In this document: positions 1 through 6,768 of the stretch, piece by piece
Layout of the letters: each line of letters opens with the position of its first letter
Numbering within the stretch: position 1 is the stretch's first letter
Assembly: GCA_009786675.1 (NCBI GenBank)
Contig: WQRP01000031.1
Location: 1 to 14,773, forward strand
DNA length: 14,773 bases
DNA from: Treponema sp.
GTDB lineage: Bacteria; Spirochaetota; Spirochaetia; Treponematales; Breznakiellaceae
Direction of reading: 5' to 3'
Made by a program: the position numbers and the translations under genes
The notes under the pieces: generated by a model
Told to the model about the DNA's origin: nothing
Database searches by the model: none
Seen by the model: only the letters and a program-made list of their open reading frames with translations

Positions 1-651
1 TGGGAGCCAAGCTGTCCCACGCTTGACCATTTCGACAACGATACGCTTAACATAAATTTCCAGACCCCGCGCGTTCCACTGGGAAAGGACGCGATGTCCC
101 TAGGCGAGAAGCCCGGCCATCTGCGGCTTTACGGCGGGGACAGTCTTACCTCCACCTTTAACCAGGCGCATGTGGCGAGGCGCTGGCAATGCCTGGACTT
201 CGACGCCGGAACCTCCCTGGCCTTTGCCCCCGTAAACCTGCAACAGATGGCCGGTCTTGTCAACTATTACAACACCGCGAACTGGACGGCGTTGTACATT
301 ACGTTCAACGAGGAAAAAGGACGGGTGCTTGACATGATGTCGGCCGACAACAACGTTTTCACGAATCCCATCGACGGCGACGAAATACCCGTTCCCGACG
401 GTACCGAGTACGTTCACCTGATGACGCGGGTGCGCGGCGAGACATACACGTACCACTATTCCTTTGACAGGGATGCCCGCGACGATGCCACGTGGCACGA
501 GATTCCCGTTAAGTTTCATTCACACAAACTTTCCGACGACTATGCCTGCGGGGCCGCGTTTACCGGGGCCTTTGTGGGGATGTTCTGCACGGACGGTTCG
601 GGCACGAGGCTTCACGCGGATTTCGATTATTTTATGTACAGGGAAAACTGA
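1..651 (+). CDS. GH43-family beta-xylosidase, C-terminal part (5' truncated by window edge)
   Basis: The frame is open from base 1 and ends at TGA 649-651, so the gene starts outside the window; the ATG at 94 is internal. What is visible is about 216 residues of a beta-sandwich domain with SLGEKPGHLRLYG, then VARRWQ, then QQMAGLVNYYNTANW, and a C-terminal ADFDYFMYREN. These match the concanavalin-like C-terminal domain that follows the five-bladed propeller in GH43 beta-xylosidases and arabinofuranosidases. In that family the enzyme releases xylose from short xylo-oligosaccharides, and this domain contributes a loop to the active-site pocket. The catalytic propeller is not in the window, so activity cannot be judged and the exact substrate is inferred. 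A perfect AGGAGG lies 1 nt after the stop (653-658) but no convincing gene follows it. Confidence 0.85.
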   Translation, partial: WEPSCPTLDHFDNDTLNINFQTPRVPLGKDAMSLGEKPGHLRLYGGDSLTSTFNQAHVARRWQCLDFDAGTSLAFAPVNLQQMAGLVNYYNTANWTALYITFNEEKGRVLDMMSADNNVFTNPIDGDEIPVPDGTEYVHLMTRVRGETYTYHYSFDRDARDDATWHEIPVKFHSHKLSDDYACGAAFTGAFVGMFCTDGSGTRLHADFDYFMYREN

Positions 652-745
652 CAGGAGGTTTCGTAGAGGCGTATGACAAAAAGAGGTGTGCCGGTTCGAA
701 AGCCAGTTTTTCAGGATAGAAATTTTGGGGTATCACGGCAGACGC
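652..745. other. short convergent intergenic region
   Basis: This gap separates the xylosidase end from the convergent end of the ABC-F gene. It contains AGGAGG at 653-658 and an ATG at 673 that opens a frame of about 57 codons running into the ABC-F gene. That frame has no recognisable product and looks like chance or a decayed gene start. A weak imperfect hairpin (GGTT/AAGCC) followed by AGTTTTT lies near 693-711 and could act as a poor terminator. No strong intrinsic terminator is seen. Confidence 0.4.
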
Positions 746-2251
746 TTAGGCCGGGGGCGTTGGCAGACGGGTGTAAGCCATCGGCAACGTTGTGGTCGCC
801 ACCTTGTCGCAAAACGCCTTGTCGTGTTCCACAAAGATCATAGTCGGTTTGTATGCCAGGATCAGCTCCTCTATCTGCATACGCGACAAAACATCGACGT
901 AGTTCAACGGTTCATCCCAGACGTAAACATGGGCGCGTTCGCAAAGGCTGCGGGCGATTAGAACTTTCTTTTTCTGCCCCGCGCTGTAGTCGCCCATGTC
1001 CTTGTCGAACTGAGCCCGCGAAAAGTCAAGTTTGTTAAGCATGCTCATAAAAAGCGTTTTGTCTACCTGCCGTTCCTCGGCGTAATCCGTCAGGCTCCCC
1101 GTCAAAAACGACGCGTCCTGTGGGACATAAGAAATTACCAGTTGGCTTCCTATGTTCACTTGCCCCGTGCGCGGCACGTTTTCGCCGCATATCAGTTTTA
1201 GTATGCTGCTCTTGCCGCTTCCGTTCCCGCCCTGCAGGGCAACGCGATCCCCGGACTCAAGCGTCAGGTTAAGGCCGCGCAGAACCTCCCTGCCGTCGTA
1301 AACTATCGCCACGTCGCTTAGTTCCAACAGGCGTTTTGCACGGTAGGCTTGCGGCTTTAGTTCCAGTTTTTGCGCGGTTTCGATATTTTTCAGCAGCCTG
1401 CTTTTTTGGTCGATGGAATTGTCCAAACGTTTTTCAATCGTTTTGCTTTTCTTCATCATCTTGGCGGCCTTGTGCCCGACGAACCCCCTGTCCGGCTTCA
1501 GCCCCGAGTTAAGCGCAAATTTGCCTTTCTCGGTTTTGTCGGCCCAACGCGCCCTTTGCGCCGCCGACTCGCGCAGGCGGCCGATCTCGGATTCCAGCCG
1601 CTGGTTTTGCGCCATCTCAAACGAGTCCCGCCTTTCTTTCTGTTCCGCCCAGACGCTGAAATTCCCCCGCGTAATCTCGATGCTCGTTTTGTTTATCAAC
1701 AAAATATGATCCACGCACTCGTCCAGAAAATTCCTGTCGTGCGAGACCAGAATAAACCCCGCCTTGCCCTTTAAGTACCGTGCGACTATCTGCCTTGCCG
1801 CCATGTCCAAATGGTTTGTCGGCTCGTCTATGAGCAAGAAATTGTTTTCCCGCAGAAACAGCCCCGCCAACAAGACCTTGGTTCGCTCGCCGTTTGACAG
1901 TGTCGCAAACGGACGGCGCAACACGTTTTCGTCAACCGCTAATTTTGACAGTTCCTTTTGTACTTTCCAAAGCAGCGCGTCAGGCGCAATCCCCTCCAGA
2001 ATGTCAATCGTATTTTTATGCGAATCGGCGACGTCCAACGGAAAGTAATCGAAATTCACGTTTGCCGAAATCGTGCCGGCGTATTCGTATTTCCCCATCA
2101 GCAGTTTCAAAAAAGTGGTTTTGCCCCGCCCGTTTCGCCCGCAGAACCCGAGTTTCCAGTCGGTGTCCATCTGAAACGAAACGTCCGTGAATATGTCCTC
2201 ACGGCCGCCGTCGTAGGCAAAAGTCAGTTTGGAAACGTCTATCAGGGACAT
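746..2251 (-). CDS. Lsa-like ABC-F ATPase (probable ribosome-protection protein)
   Basis: A 501-residue protein with two ABC ATPase domains and no membrane segments, the ABC-F layout. NBD1 has Walker A GRNGRGKT (38-45), signature LSNGERT (118-124), Walker B FLLIDEPTNHLD (138-149) and the H-loop SHD (170-172). A charged linker of about 120 residues (185-305) follows. NBD2 has GGNGSGKSS (341-349), YSAGQ (422-426), YVWDEPLN (443-450) and VEHD (474-477). The opening MSLIDVSKLTFAYDGG and the WDEPLNYVD form are typical of the Lsa/Vga group. Members of that group bind the ribosomal E site and displace lincosamides, streptogramin A and pleuromutilins; resistance here is inferred only. Start ATG (2249-2251) is the first in frame. 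The gene looks visibly richer in AAA and TTT codons than its neighbours, so it may have been acquired. The C-terminal tail (AYTRLPTPPA) is not family-typical. Confidence 0.9.
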   Translation of the reverse strand: MSLIDVSKLTFAYDGGREDIFTDVSFQMDTDWKLGFCGRNGRGKTTFLKLLMGKYEYAGTISANVNFDYFPLDVADSHKNTIDILEGIAPDALLWKVQKELSKLAVDENVLRRPFATLSNGERTKVLLAGLFLRENNFLLIDEPTNHLDMAARQIVARYLKGKAGFILVSHDRNFLDECVDHILLINKTSIEITRGNFSVWAEQKERRDSFEMAQNQRLESEIGRLRESAAQRARWADKTEKGKFALNSGLKPDRGFVGHKAAKMMKKSKTIEKRLDNSIDQKSRLLKNIETAQKLELKPQAYRAKRLLELSDVAIVYDGREVLRGLNLTLESGDRVALQGGNGSGKSSILKLICGENVPRTGQVNIGSQLVISYVPQDASFLTGSLTDYAEERQVDKTLFMSMLNKLDFSRAQFDKDMGDYSAGQKKKVLIARSLCERAHVYVWDEPLNYVDVLSRMQIEELILAYKPTMIFVEHDKAFCDKVATTTLPMAYTRLPTPPA

Positions 2252-2257
2252 GCCCGC

Positions 2258-2286
2258 ACTTTACCATGCCCGGGAAAAAATGTATA
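2258..2286 (-). promoter_or_regulatory. possible promoter of the ABC-F gene
   Basis: On the minus strand a TATACA -35 (2286-2281, 4/6 match) is separated by 17 bp from a TAAAGT -10 (2263-2258, 4/6) preceded by TGG, an extended -10. The -10 ends 6 nt before the ATG and there is no Shine-Dalgarno, so any transcript from it would be leaderless. It occupies nearly the same bases as the opposing gltX promoter. Its match to consensus is weak. Confidence 0.35.
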
Positions 2287-2288
2287 CT
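2260..2288 (+). promoter_or_regulatory. gltX promoter, predicted leaderless
   Basis: TTTACC (2260-2265, 4/6 to TTGACA), a 17-bp spacer, and TATACT (2283-2288, 5/6 to TATAAT). The -10 ends six bases before the gltX ATG at 2295, so the expected transcription start falls on or next to the A of ATG. No Shine-Dalgarno lies upstream, in line with leaderless initiation. Confidence 0.6.
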
Positions 2289-2294
2289 TGCCCC

Positions 2295-3773
2295 ATGAAC
2301 ATCAGGGATCGTTACGCGCCCTCACCCACGGGGCTGCAGCACGTCGGCGGTGTCAGGACCGCCCTTTTCAACTACCTTTTTGCCCGTTCCAAGGGCGGGG
2401 CGTTTGTCCTGCGGCTGGAGGACACCGACCGCACGCGCTTCGACGAGAATTCCGTGCAAAACCTTTACGACACTTTTGACTGGTTGGGCATCCGCTGGGA
2501 CGAGGGGCCGGACGCCGGCGGGGACTTCGCCCCTTACGTCCAGTCCGAGCGGACGGAGCTTTACAAAAAATACGCGCGGGAACTGCTAGGCAAAGGGCGA
2601 GCCTATCGTTGTTTCTGCACGCCGGAACGAATCGAGAAAGTCCGCAAGGAACGCGAGGCGGCCCGTTCCCCGGAAACCGGTTACGACCGCCTGTGCAGGG
2701 AAATCCCCGGGGAGGAAGCGGAACGGCGGGCGCAATCCGGCGAGGCTTACACGGTAAGACTGAAAATCCCCCTTGGCGAAACCACCCGTTTTCGCGATTA
2801 CCTTTTGGGCGAAATCGAGTGGAAAAACGACGACGTAAACCCCGATCCGGTGTTGCTCAAATCCGACGGCTTTCCCACCTACCATCTTGCAAACGTTGTT
2901 GACGATCATTTTATGGGGATAAGCCACGTCCTGCGTGCACAGGAATGGCTTGCGTCGACACCGCTTCACGTGATTATGTACCAAAGCTTTGGCTGGGAAC
3001 CGCCGGAGTTCTGCCACCTTCCATTGGTGACGGGGCAGGACGGCAAAAAACTCAGCAAGCGGCACGGGGCGACAAGCATCGACGAATTCCGCAAGCAGGG
3101 ATATCTGCCCGAGGCATTGCTGAACTACATTGCCCTGCTCGGCGCGTCATACGAGGACGGCAGGGACATATACAGTATCAAGGAACTGGAAAGCCTCTTC
3201 AGTCTGGACAGGCTCAACAAGGCCCCGGCGATCTTCGACTATAAAAAACTGGAATGGTTTAACGGCCAGTACATACGGATGAAAAGCGACGCGGAACTTG
3301 CCGAACTGTGTATGCCGTCGGCAATCGAGGCGGGACTTTTCGGAAAGGCCCCATCGGCGGAGCAGCGAAAGCTTTTCGAGGCCGCGATGCCCCTTGTACG
3401 CGAACGGCTGGTCTTCCTGCATGAGGCCGCCGAAAAAATCGGCTACCTGTTCCGGGAGCCGGAACTTCCGGCCGGGGAGGAATTTATCCCCAAAAAGTCC
3501 AGCCTGGAAGAAACGGTACGGCTTCTTAGGCTAGGCACGGAACTGATACGACCCATCGCGGAAGCGCGGGACGACGCAACGGCAGAGGCCTTTATAAAGG
3601 AACAGGCCGAAAGGAACGCCGTAAAGCTGGGCGACCTGATGATGCCCCTGCGGGTCGCCATAACGGGAAGCAGGGTCAGCCCCCCGCTATTCGGCTCGGT
3701 GCGACTGCTCGGCGCAGAGCGATCCCTGGGGCGGGTGGAACGAGCCCTGCGTTTGCTGGAGGGGAATGGCTAG
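2295..3773 (+). CDS. gltX: glutamyl-tRNA synthetase
   Basis: 492-residue class I tRNA synthetase that charges tRNA-Glu with glutamate using ATP. The class I signatures are intact: APSPTGLQHVGGVRTA with the HIGH-equivalent HVGG at 16-19, and KKLSKRHGA with the KMSKS-equivalent LSKRH at 253-257. LRLEDTDRTR, YVQSERTELY and VLRAQEWLAS are also standard. The last roughly 170 residues form the helical anticodon-binding part, and the length is normal. The start was chosen at ATG 2295 because family alignment begins at NIRDRYAPSPTG; in-frame ATGs at 2229 and 2280 would put the start within or before the promoter. Whether it is discriminating or also charges tRNA-Gln cannot be told from this window. 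The upstream neighbour is the divergent ABC-F gene and no partner gene is co-transcribed downstream. Confidence 0.96.
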   Translation: MNIRDRYAPSPTGLQHVGGVRTALFNYLFARSKGGAFVLRLEDTDRTRFDENSVQNLYDTFDWLGIRWDEGPDAGGDFAPYVQSERTELYKKYARELLGKGRAYRCFCTPERIEKVRKEREAARSPETGYDRLCREIPGEEAERRAQSGEAYTVRLKIPLGETTRFRDYLLGEIEWKNDDVNPDPVLLKSDGFPTYHLANVVDDHFMGISHVLRAQEWLASTPLHVIMYQSFGWEPPEFCHLPLVTGQDGKKLSKRHGATSIDEFRKQGYLPEALLNYIALLGASYEDGRDIYSIKELESLFSLDRLNKAPAIFDYKKLEWFNGQYIRMKSDAELAELCMPSAIEAGLFGKAPSAEQRKLFEAAMPLVRERLVFLHEAAEKIGYLFREPELPAGEEFIPKKSSLEETVRLLRLGTELIRPIAEARDDATAEAFIKEQAERNAVKLGDLMMPLRVAITGSRVSPPLFGSVRLLGAERSLGRVERALRLLEGNG

Positions 3774-3826
3774 CCTGCTCAATAGGCTTGTTGCTCCTAG
3801 GGCGTTCGCCGGGAAATCCTCTTTAA

Positions 3827-4002
3827 GCATTTTTAACGAAGTGCCCTAAATGCGGCAGCGCCGAGGGTTTCACTGGAGCCAGAGACGCTCCTGCAACAAA
3901 TGCAAGTACCCAAGGAAGTACACCGAAGGGAAGCGCAGGAACACCCGCGACATACACGGGCATAAACGCCGACCTGCGGCACGTTTAGAGACATGGTTTT
4001 GA
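3827..4002 (+). pseudogene. possible decayed zinc-ribbon protein (transposase-like N-terminus) or 50-aa small ORF
   Basis: In the 290-bp gap after gltX, one frame (3827-3867) reads AFLTKCPKCGSAEG. A second frame, from about 3868, reads FHWSQRRSCNKCKYPRK, then YTEGKRRNTRDIHGHKRRP, and ends at TGA 4000-4002. Joined by one frameshift near 3867 they give CPKC-x13-CNKC, the form of an N-terminal zinc ribbon as in IS1595-like and IS1-like transposases. The second frame alone is also an intact 50-codon ORF from ATG 3850, strongly basic, with one CxxC, but it lacks a clear Shine-Dalgarno. No inverted repeats, target duplication or catalytic DDE part are visible, so the transposase origin is a guess. 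Confidence 0.3.
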
Positions 4003-4025
4003 CACTCCCCCGGCCTTCCCACCCC

Positions 4026-4054
4026 TTCAAAAAAGCGCCCGCGTCGTGTATAAT
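4026..4054 (+). promoter_or_regulatory. promoter of the TPR protein-dtd operon, near-leaderless
   Basis: TTCAAA (4026-4031, 4/6), a 17-bp spacer, and a perfect TATAAT (4049-4054). Only nine bases separate the -10 from the ATG at 4064, so the 5' leader would be about 0-3 nt. There is no Shine-Dalgarno. A perfect TTGACA at 3999-4004 is too far from this -10 to pair with it. Confidence 0.65.
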
Positions 4055-4063
4055 GGGCGCGGC

Positions 4064-5167
4064 ATGAGACTCGACCCCATTCTTTCCAAGGCAAGCAGGC
4101 TCGCAAGGGCGGGCAAGTACGAGGCCGCCCTTAGGATCCTCCAGCCGGAGGTGCTTCGTTACGACAGGTCCTTCAACTACCACTATCTTTTGGGGGCGGT
4201 CTGCCTTCGCGCCGGGGACTTCGGCGGCGCGCTGACCTACCTGCGTATCGCCCACGAGCTAAAGCACCGCGATCCCCTGGCCATCCTGGGGCTGGCCGCC
4301 CTGTTCCTGCGCCGGGGCGACACGAGCCGCGCCGTGGATCTCTACCTGGAGGTTCTGGAATTCGATCCGTCCAACCGCGTCGCCAAAAGGGCCTTGAAGA
4401 TTATCCGCAGGCAGGCGGGCACCGAGACCTTTTCCGTCTGGCTAGAGGCGGGGCGGCTTTCCTCAGTGTTCCCGCCTATCCCGTTTCCGGGCCTTTCCGG
4501 AAAGGGGCTGGCCGTGGGCGCGCTCGCGCTGGCCGCGGCCTTCGCGGTGGGGTTCGGCGCGACGGTCTTTCTGGGGCTTGTCCCAAGCCCGTTCAGGACG
4601 CGGGGGGCAAGGGAGATTCCCCACGGGCTTGCCCTGACATGGGACGACCGCACGTCCCCAGTCGGCGAGGGCGGCTTCCACAGGTACGTGCTTACTCCCA
4701 GGCAGGCTCTTGATGCCTACGACAGGGCTCTCGCGCTTTTCTCCGAGCACCGGGACGAGGCGGCCAGGATCCACCTGAACCGCATCCTGGAATCCAACGC
4801 CGCCGATGGCCTTAAGAACAGGGCGCGGCTGATGCTTTCGCTTCTTGACGTCCCCGGCTTCGACACATTCAGGAGGGACGACAACGTCAGCCACGCCCAG
4901 GCGTGGCAGGATCCGCCGCTTTACCAGGGGGTCCACGTGATCTGGCGGGGGATAGCCTCGAACGTGTCGATTACCGACCGTGGCACCTCGTTCGATTTCC
5001 TGCTCGGCTACGACGCCCCGAGGATCGTCGAGGGCTTGGTTCCCGTCGTGTTCGACCATGCCATCCCCCTGACCGGGGATCCCTTGGAGGTCCTGGGCCG
5101 CATAGTGCCGGTCGGGGACGACGGCCGCATAAGGCTCGAGGGAATTGCGGTCCGCACGAATCTATGA
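4064..5167 (+). CDS. TPR-repeat protein with one transmembrane segment and a C-terminal beta domain
   Basis: 367 residues with no enzyme motif. Residues 1-115 are TPR-like helical hairpins ([57 protein letters not shown]), a protein-binding scaffold. One strongly hydrophobic segment at about 147-172 ([19 protein letters not shown]...) would anchor it, probably with the TPR part cytoplasmic. A second helical stretch lies at 205-260. The last roughly 85 residues (from about 280) are beta-rich with [12 protein letters not shown] and [17 protein letters not shown], possibly OB-fold-like. The start is ATG 4064: the upstream in-frame GTG at 4046 overlaps the TATAAT. The stop overlaps the dtd start as ATGA, so the two are translationally coupled. 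Similar TPR membrane proteins are, from memory, common in spirochaetes, but the function is unknown. Confidence 0.8.
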   Translation: MRLDPILSKASRLARAGKYEAALRILQPEVLRYDRSFNYHYLLGAVCLRAGDFGGALTYLRIAHELKHRDPLAILGLAALFLRRGDTSRAVDLYLEVLEFDPSNRVAKRALKIIRRQAGTETFSVWLEAGRLSSVFPPIPFPGLSGKGLAVGALALAAAFAVGFGATVFLGLVPSPFRTRGAREIPHGLALTWDDRTSPVGEGGFHRYVLTPRQALDAYDRALALFSEHRDEAARIHLNRILESNAADGLKNRARLMLSLLDVPGFDTFRRDDNVSHAQAWQDPPLYQGVHVIWRGIASNVSITDRGTSFDFLLGYDAPRIVEGLVPVVFDHAIPLTGDPLEVLGRIVPVGDDGRIRLEGIAVRTNL

Positions 5168-5640
5168 GGGCGGTGGTACAGAGGGTTACGGAGGCCGGCG
5201 TAACCGTTGACGGCAAGGCTAGGGGGCGTATAGGCCTGGGTTTGCTGGTCTATCTTGGCGTGGCGCTGGACGACGGCCGGGCCGACGCCGACTGGCTCGC
5301 GGAAAAAATCGCCGCCCTGCGGATTTTCGACGACGCGGATGGCCGGATGAACCTTTCGCTTGCCGAGGTGCCCGGCGGGCCTTGCGCCGTGCTCGCCGTC
5401 TCGCAGTTTACCCTGATGGGGGACGCGCGAAAGGGGCGAAGGCCTTCCTGGTCAAAGGCGGCACCGCCGGAAAAGGCTCGCGAGCTGTACGAGTACTTCA
5501 TGGGGCAAATTCGGGGGCGGGGACTGGTATGCGAAAGCGGCGAGTTCCAGGCCCGCATGATGGTCAGTTCGGTCAACTGCGGGCCGGTGACGATCCTGCT
5601 GGACAGCAGGGACGCCCTACGTTCCGCGAGCCTAGAGTAG
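5164..5640 (+). CDS. dtd: D-aminoacyl-tRNA deacylase
   Basis: 158 residues, close to the usual 145-150. The enzyme hydrolyses D-amino acids (and glycine mischarged on tRNA-Ala) from tRNA, keeping them out of translation. It starts with the invariant MRAVVQRV. It carries the catalytic-site motif [17 protein letters not shown] (from residue 80) and the GP motif [11 protein letters not shown] (N138, G140, P141), whose cis-proline enforces chiral selectivity. Most homologues have N-D-G-P or N-x-G-P, so Cys139 is a mild variation. ATG 5164 overlaps the TGA of the TPR gene, so it is the second gene of that operon and has no promoter of its own in sight. Its last 9 nt overlap the end of the convergent prs gene. 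Confidence 0.94.
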   Translation: MRAVVQRVTEAGVTVDGKARGRIGLGLLVYLGVALDDGRADADWLAEKIAALRIFDDADGRMNLSLAEVPGGPCAVLAVSQFTLMGDARKGRRPSWSKAAPPEKARELYEYFMGQIRGRGLVCESGEFQARMMVSSVNCGPVTILLDSRDALRSASLE

Positions 5641-6768
5641 CCAGGAGGCTTCCGAGGCCTCCGCCGGGGCGTAGTGCCAAAGGGCCGGGGACTTTAGGTA
5701 GGCGGTCGCGTCGAACTTTAGCAACAGTTCCCCCATCGGGGCGTGGGTCACGATGCTGTTGATTACCCGGGCGGAAAGCCAGGTGGACGGCACGATTTCC
5801 AGCCCGGGGATCCGGCCGGCCAGCGCGTCCGGGCAGACGGTGTCAGTCACCATGATACGTTTCAGCAGACCCTCTTGGGAAAGCGCCGAGATTCGCTCCA
5901 GCGCGGGCGGCGAGAACAGGGCGTGCACGGCGACTATGTTTATCTCCCTGGGCTTCAGCGGGGCCAGGGCCCTGACCAGGCTTTCCACGGATCCTGCGGT
6001 GTCAACCATGTCGTCGACTATCCACAGATCCTTGCCCTCGACCGGCTCCGCGCTCAGTATGTCAATCGACTCGATGGAGTTCGCCTTGGAGGTGTCCCGT
6101 TGCTTGTGGGCGATTACCAGGGGCGTCCTGAAGGCGTTGGCGAAAATCCGCGCCAGCTTCTCGCCGCCGGCGTCCACCGAGCAGAAGGCCCAGTTGGGGC
6201 GCACCTCGGCTTCCAGCTTTTTCATGTCCCGGATGTACGTGTCGCAGATGTGCTGCTGCAGAAGGGTGTGCGCCGGAATGTCGTCCAGCGCGCATATCGT
6301 CGGATCGACCATCGACTTCGACTTGTCCGAGTGGAGCTGGTAGGTGATTATGTGCTGGGCCCCAAGGCTGGCAAGGGTTTTCAGGTGAACCCACAGCCCC
6401 ACGGAACTGCGCCTAAGGGTGCGATCCGATCTGGAGCAGGAAACGAAGGGCTCGAAAACCGTGATCTTCCCCGGCTGGCAGCGCTTTAGCGCGTCCACCG
6501 CGTGGTAGAGCTCGATTTTCGCCTCCTCCAGGCTTATCCCGGCCTCGTTGCGGGCGCAGGACGCGAAGACCACGGCGTGCTTGCCCCGCACGGACGAGGC
6601 GACCGTGACCTCCATTTCGCCGTCCGCGAAGCGGTCGGTGCGCAGCAGGTCAACGCCACCGAAATGCTCGTGCCTGCCGACGAAACGGGGGAACTTCGCC
6701 AGGCTTTCGACGACCCTTTCGGCGTAGCCCCTCATCGACCTTGTCGCGCAGATGACGAAATCGCTCAT
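5632..6768 (-). CDS. prs: ribose-phosphate pyrophosphokinase (PRPP synthetase), divergent long form
   Basis: 378 residues, compared with about 315 in the classical enzyme. It makes PRPP from ribose 5-phosphate and ATP, the precursor for nucleotides, histidine and tryptophan. Visible family motifs are RFADGE (46-51), SRSDR (112-116, for RQDR), the flexible-loop K and R in HKQRD (221-225) and the PRPP-binding loop [10 protein letters not shown] (251-260). The usual DLHAxQIQGFF segment is replaced by [12 protein letters not shown] (from residue 144), keeping the His, and the SPDxGG segment reads SVDAGGEK (198-204). The extra length lies in the N-terminal third and the C-terminus. Start ATG 6768 overlaps the leuS TGA as ATGA; the longer open frame upstream is leuS out of frame. 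It is co-transcribed with leuS. Its TAG (5634-5632) lies inside the last codons of dtd. Confidence 0.88.
   Translation of the reverse strand: MSDFVICATRSMRGYAERVVESLAKFPRFVGRHEHFGGVDLLRTDRFADGEMEVTVASSVRGKHAVVFASCARNEAGISLEEAKIELYHAVDALKRCQPGKITVFEPFVSCSRSDRTLRRSSVGLWVHLKTLASLGAQHIITYQLHSDKSKSMVDPTICALDDIPAHTLLQQHICDTYIRDMKKLEAEVRPNWAFCSVDAGGEKLARIFANAFRTPLVIAHKQRDTSKANSIESIDILSAEPVEGKDLWIVDDMVDTAGSVESLVRALAPLKPREINIVAVHALFSPPALERISALSQEGLLKRIMVTDTVCPDALAGRIPGLEIVPSTWLSARVINSIVTHAPMGELLLKFDATAYLKSPALWHYAPAEASEASWLL

Noticed and set aside
690..712. GGTTCGAAAGCC, resembling a tRNA T-arm or a tRNA-end attachment site
   Set aside because: The flanks do not pair into a 5-bp T-stem, and no acceptor, D or anticodon arm is present nearby.
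3774..3795. AGCCT...AGGCT inverted repeat just after gltX
   Set aside because: It has a 5-bp stem and is not followed by a T-run, so it is too weak to call a terminator.
4463..5059. 198-codon - strand frame opposite the TPR gene
   Set aside because: The + strand gene has a promoter, TPR pattern, membrane segment and ATGA coupling. The minus frame has none of these.
5743..6489. 248-codon + strand frame opposite prs
   Set aside because: It is antisense to prs, which shows clear PRPP synthetase motifs. The + frame has no recognisable domain and no ribosome site.
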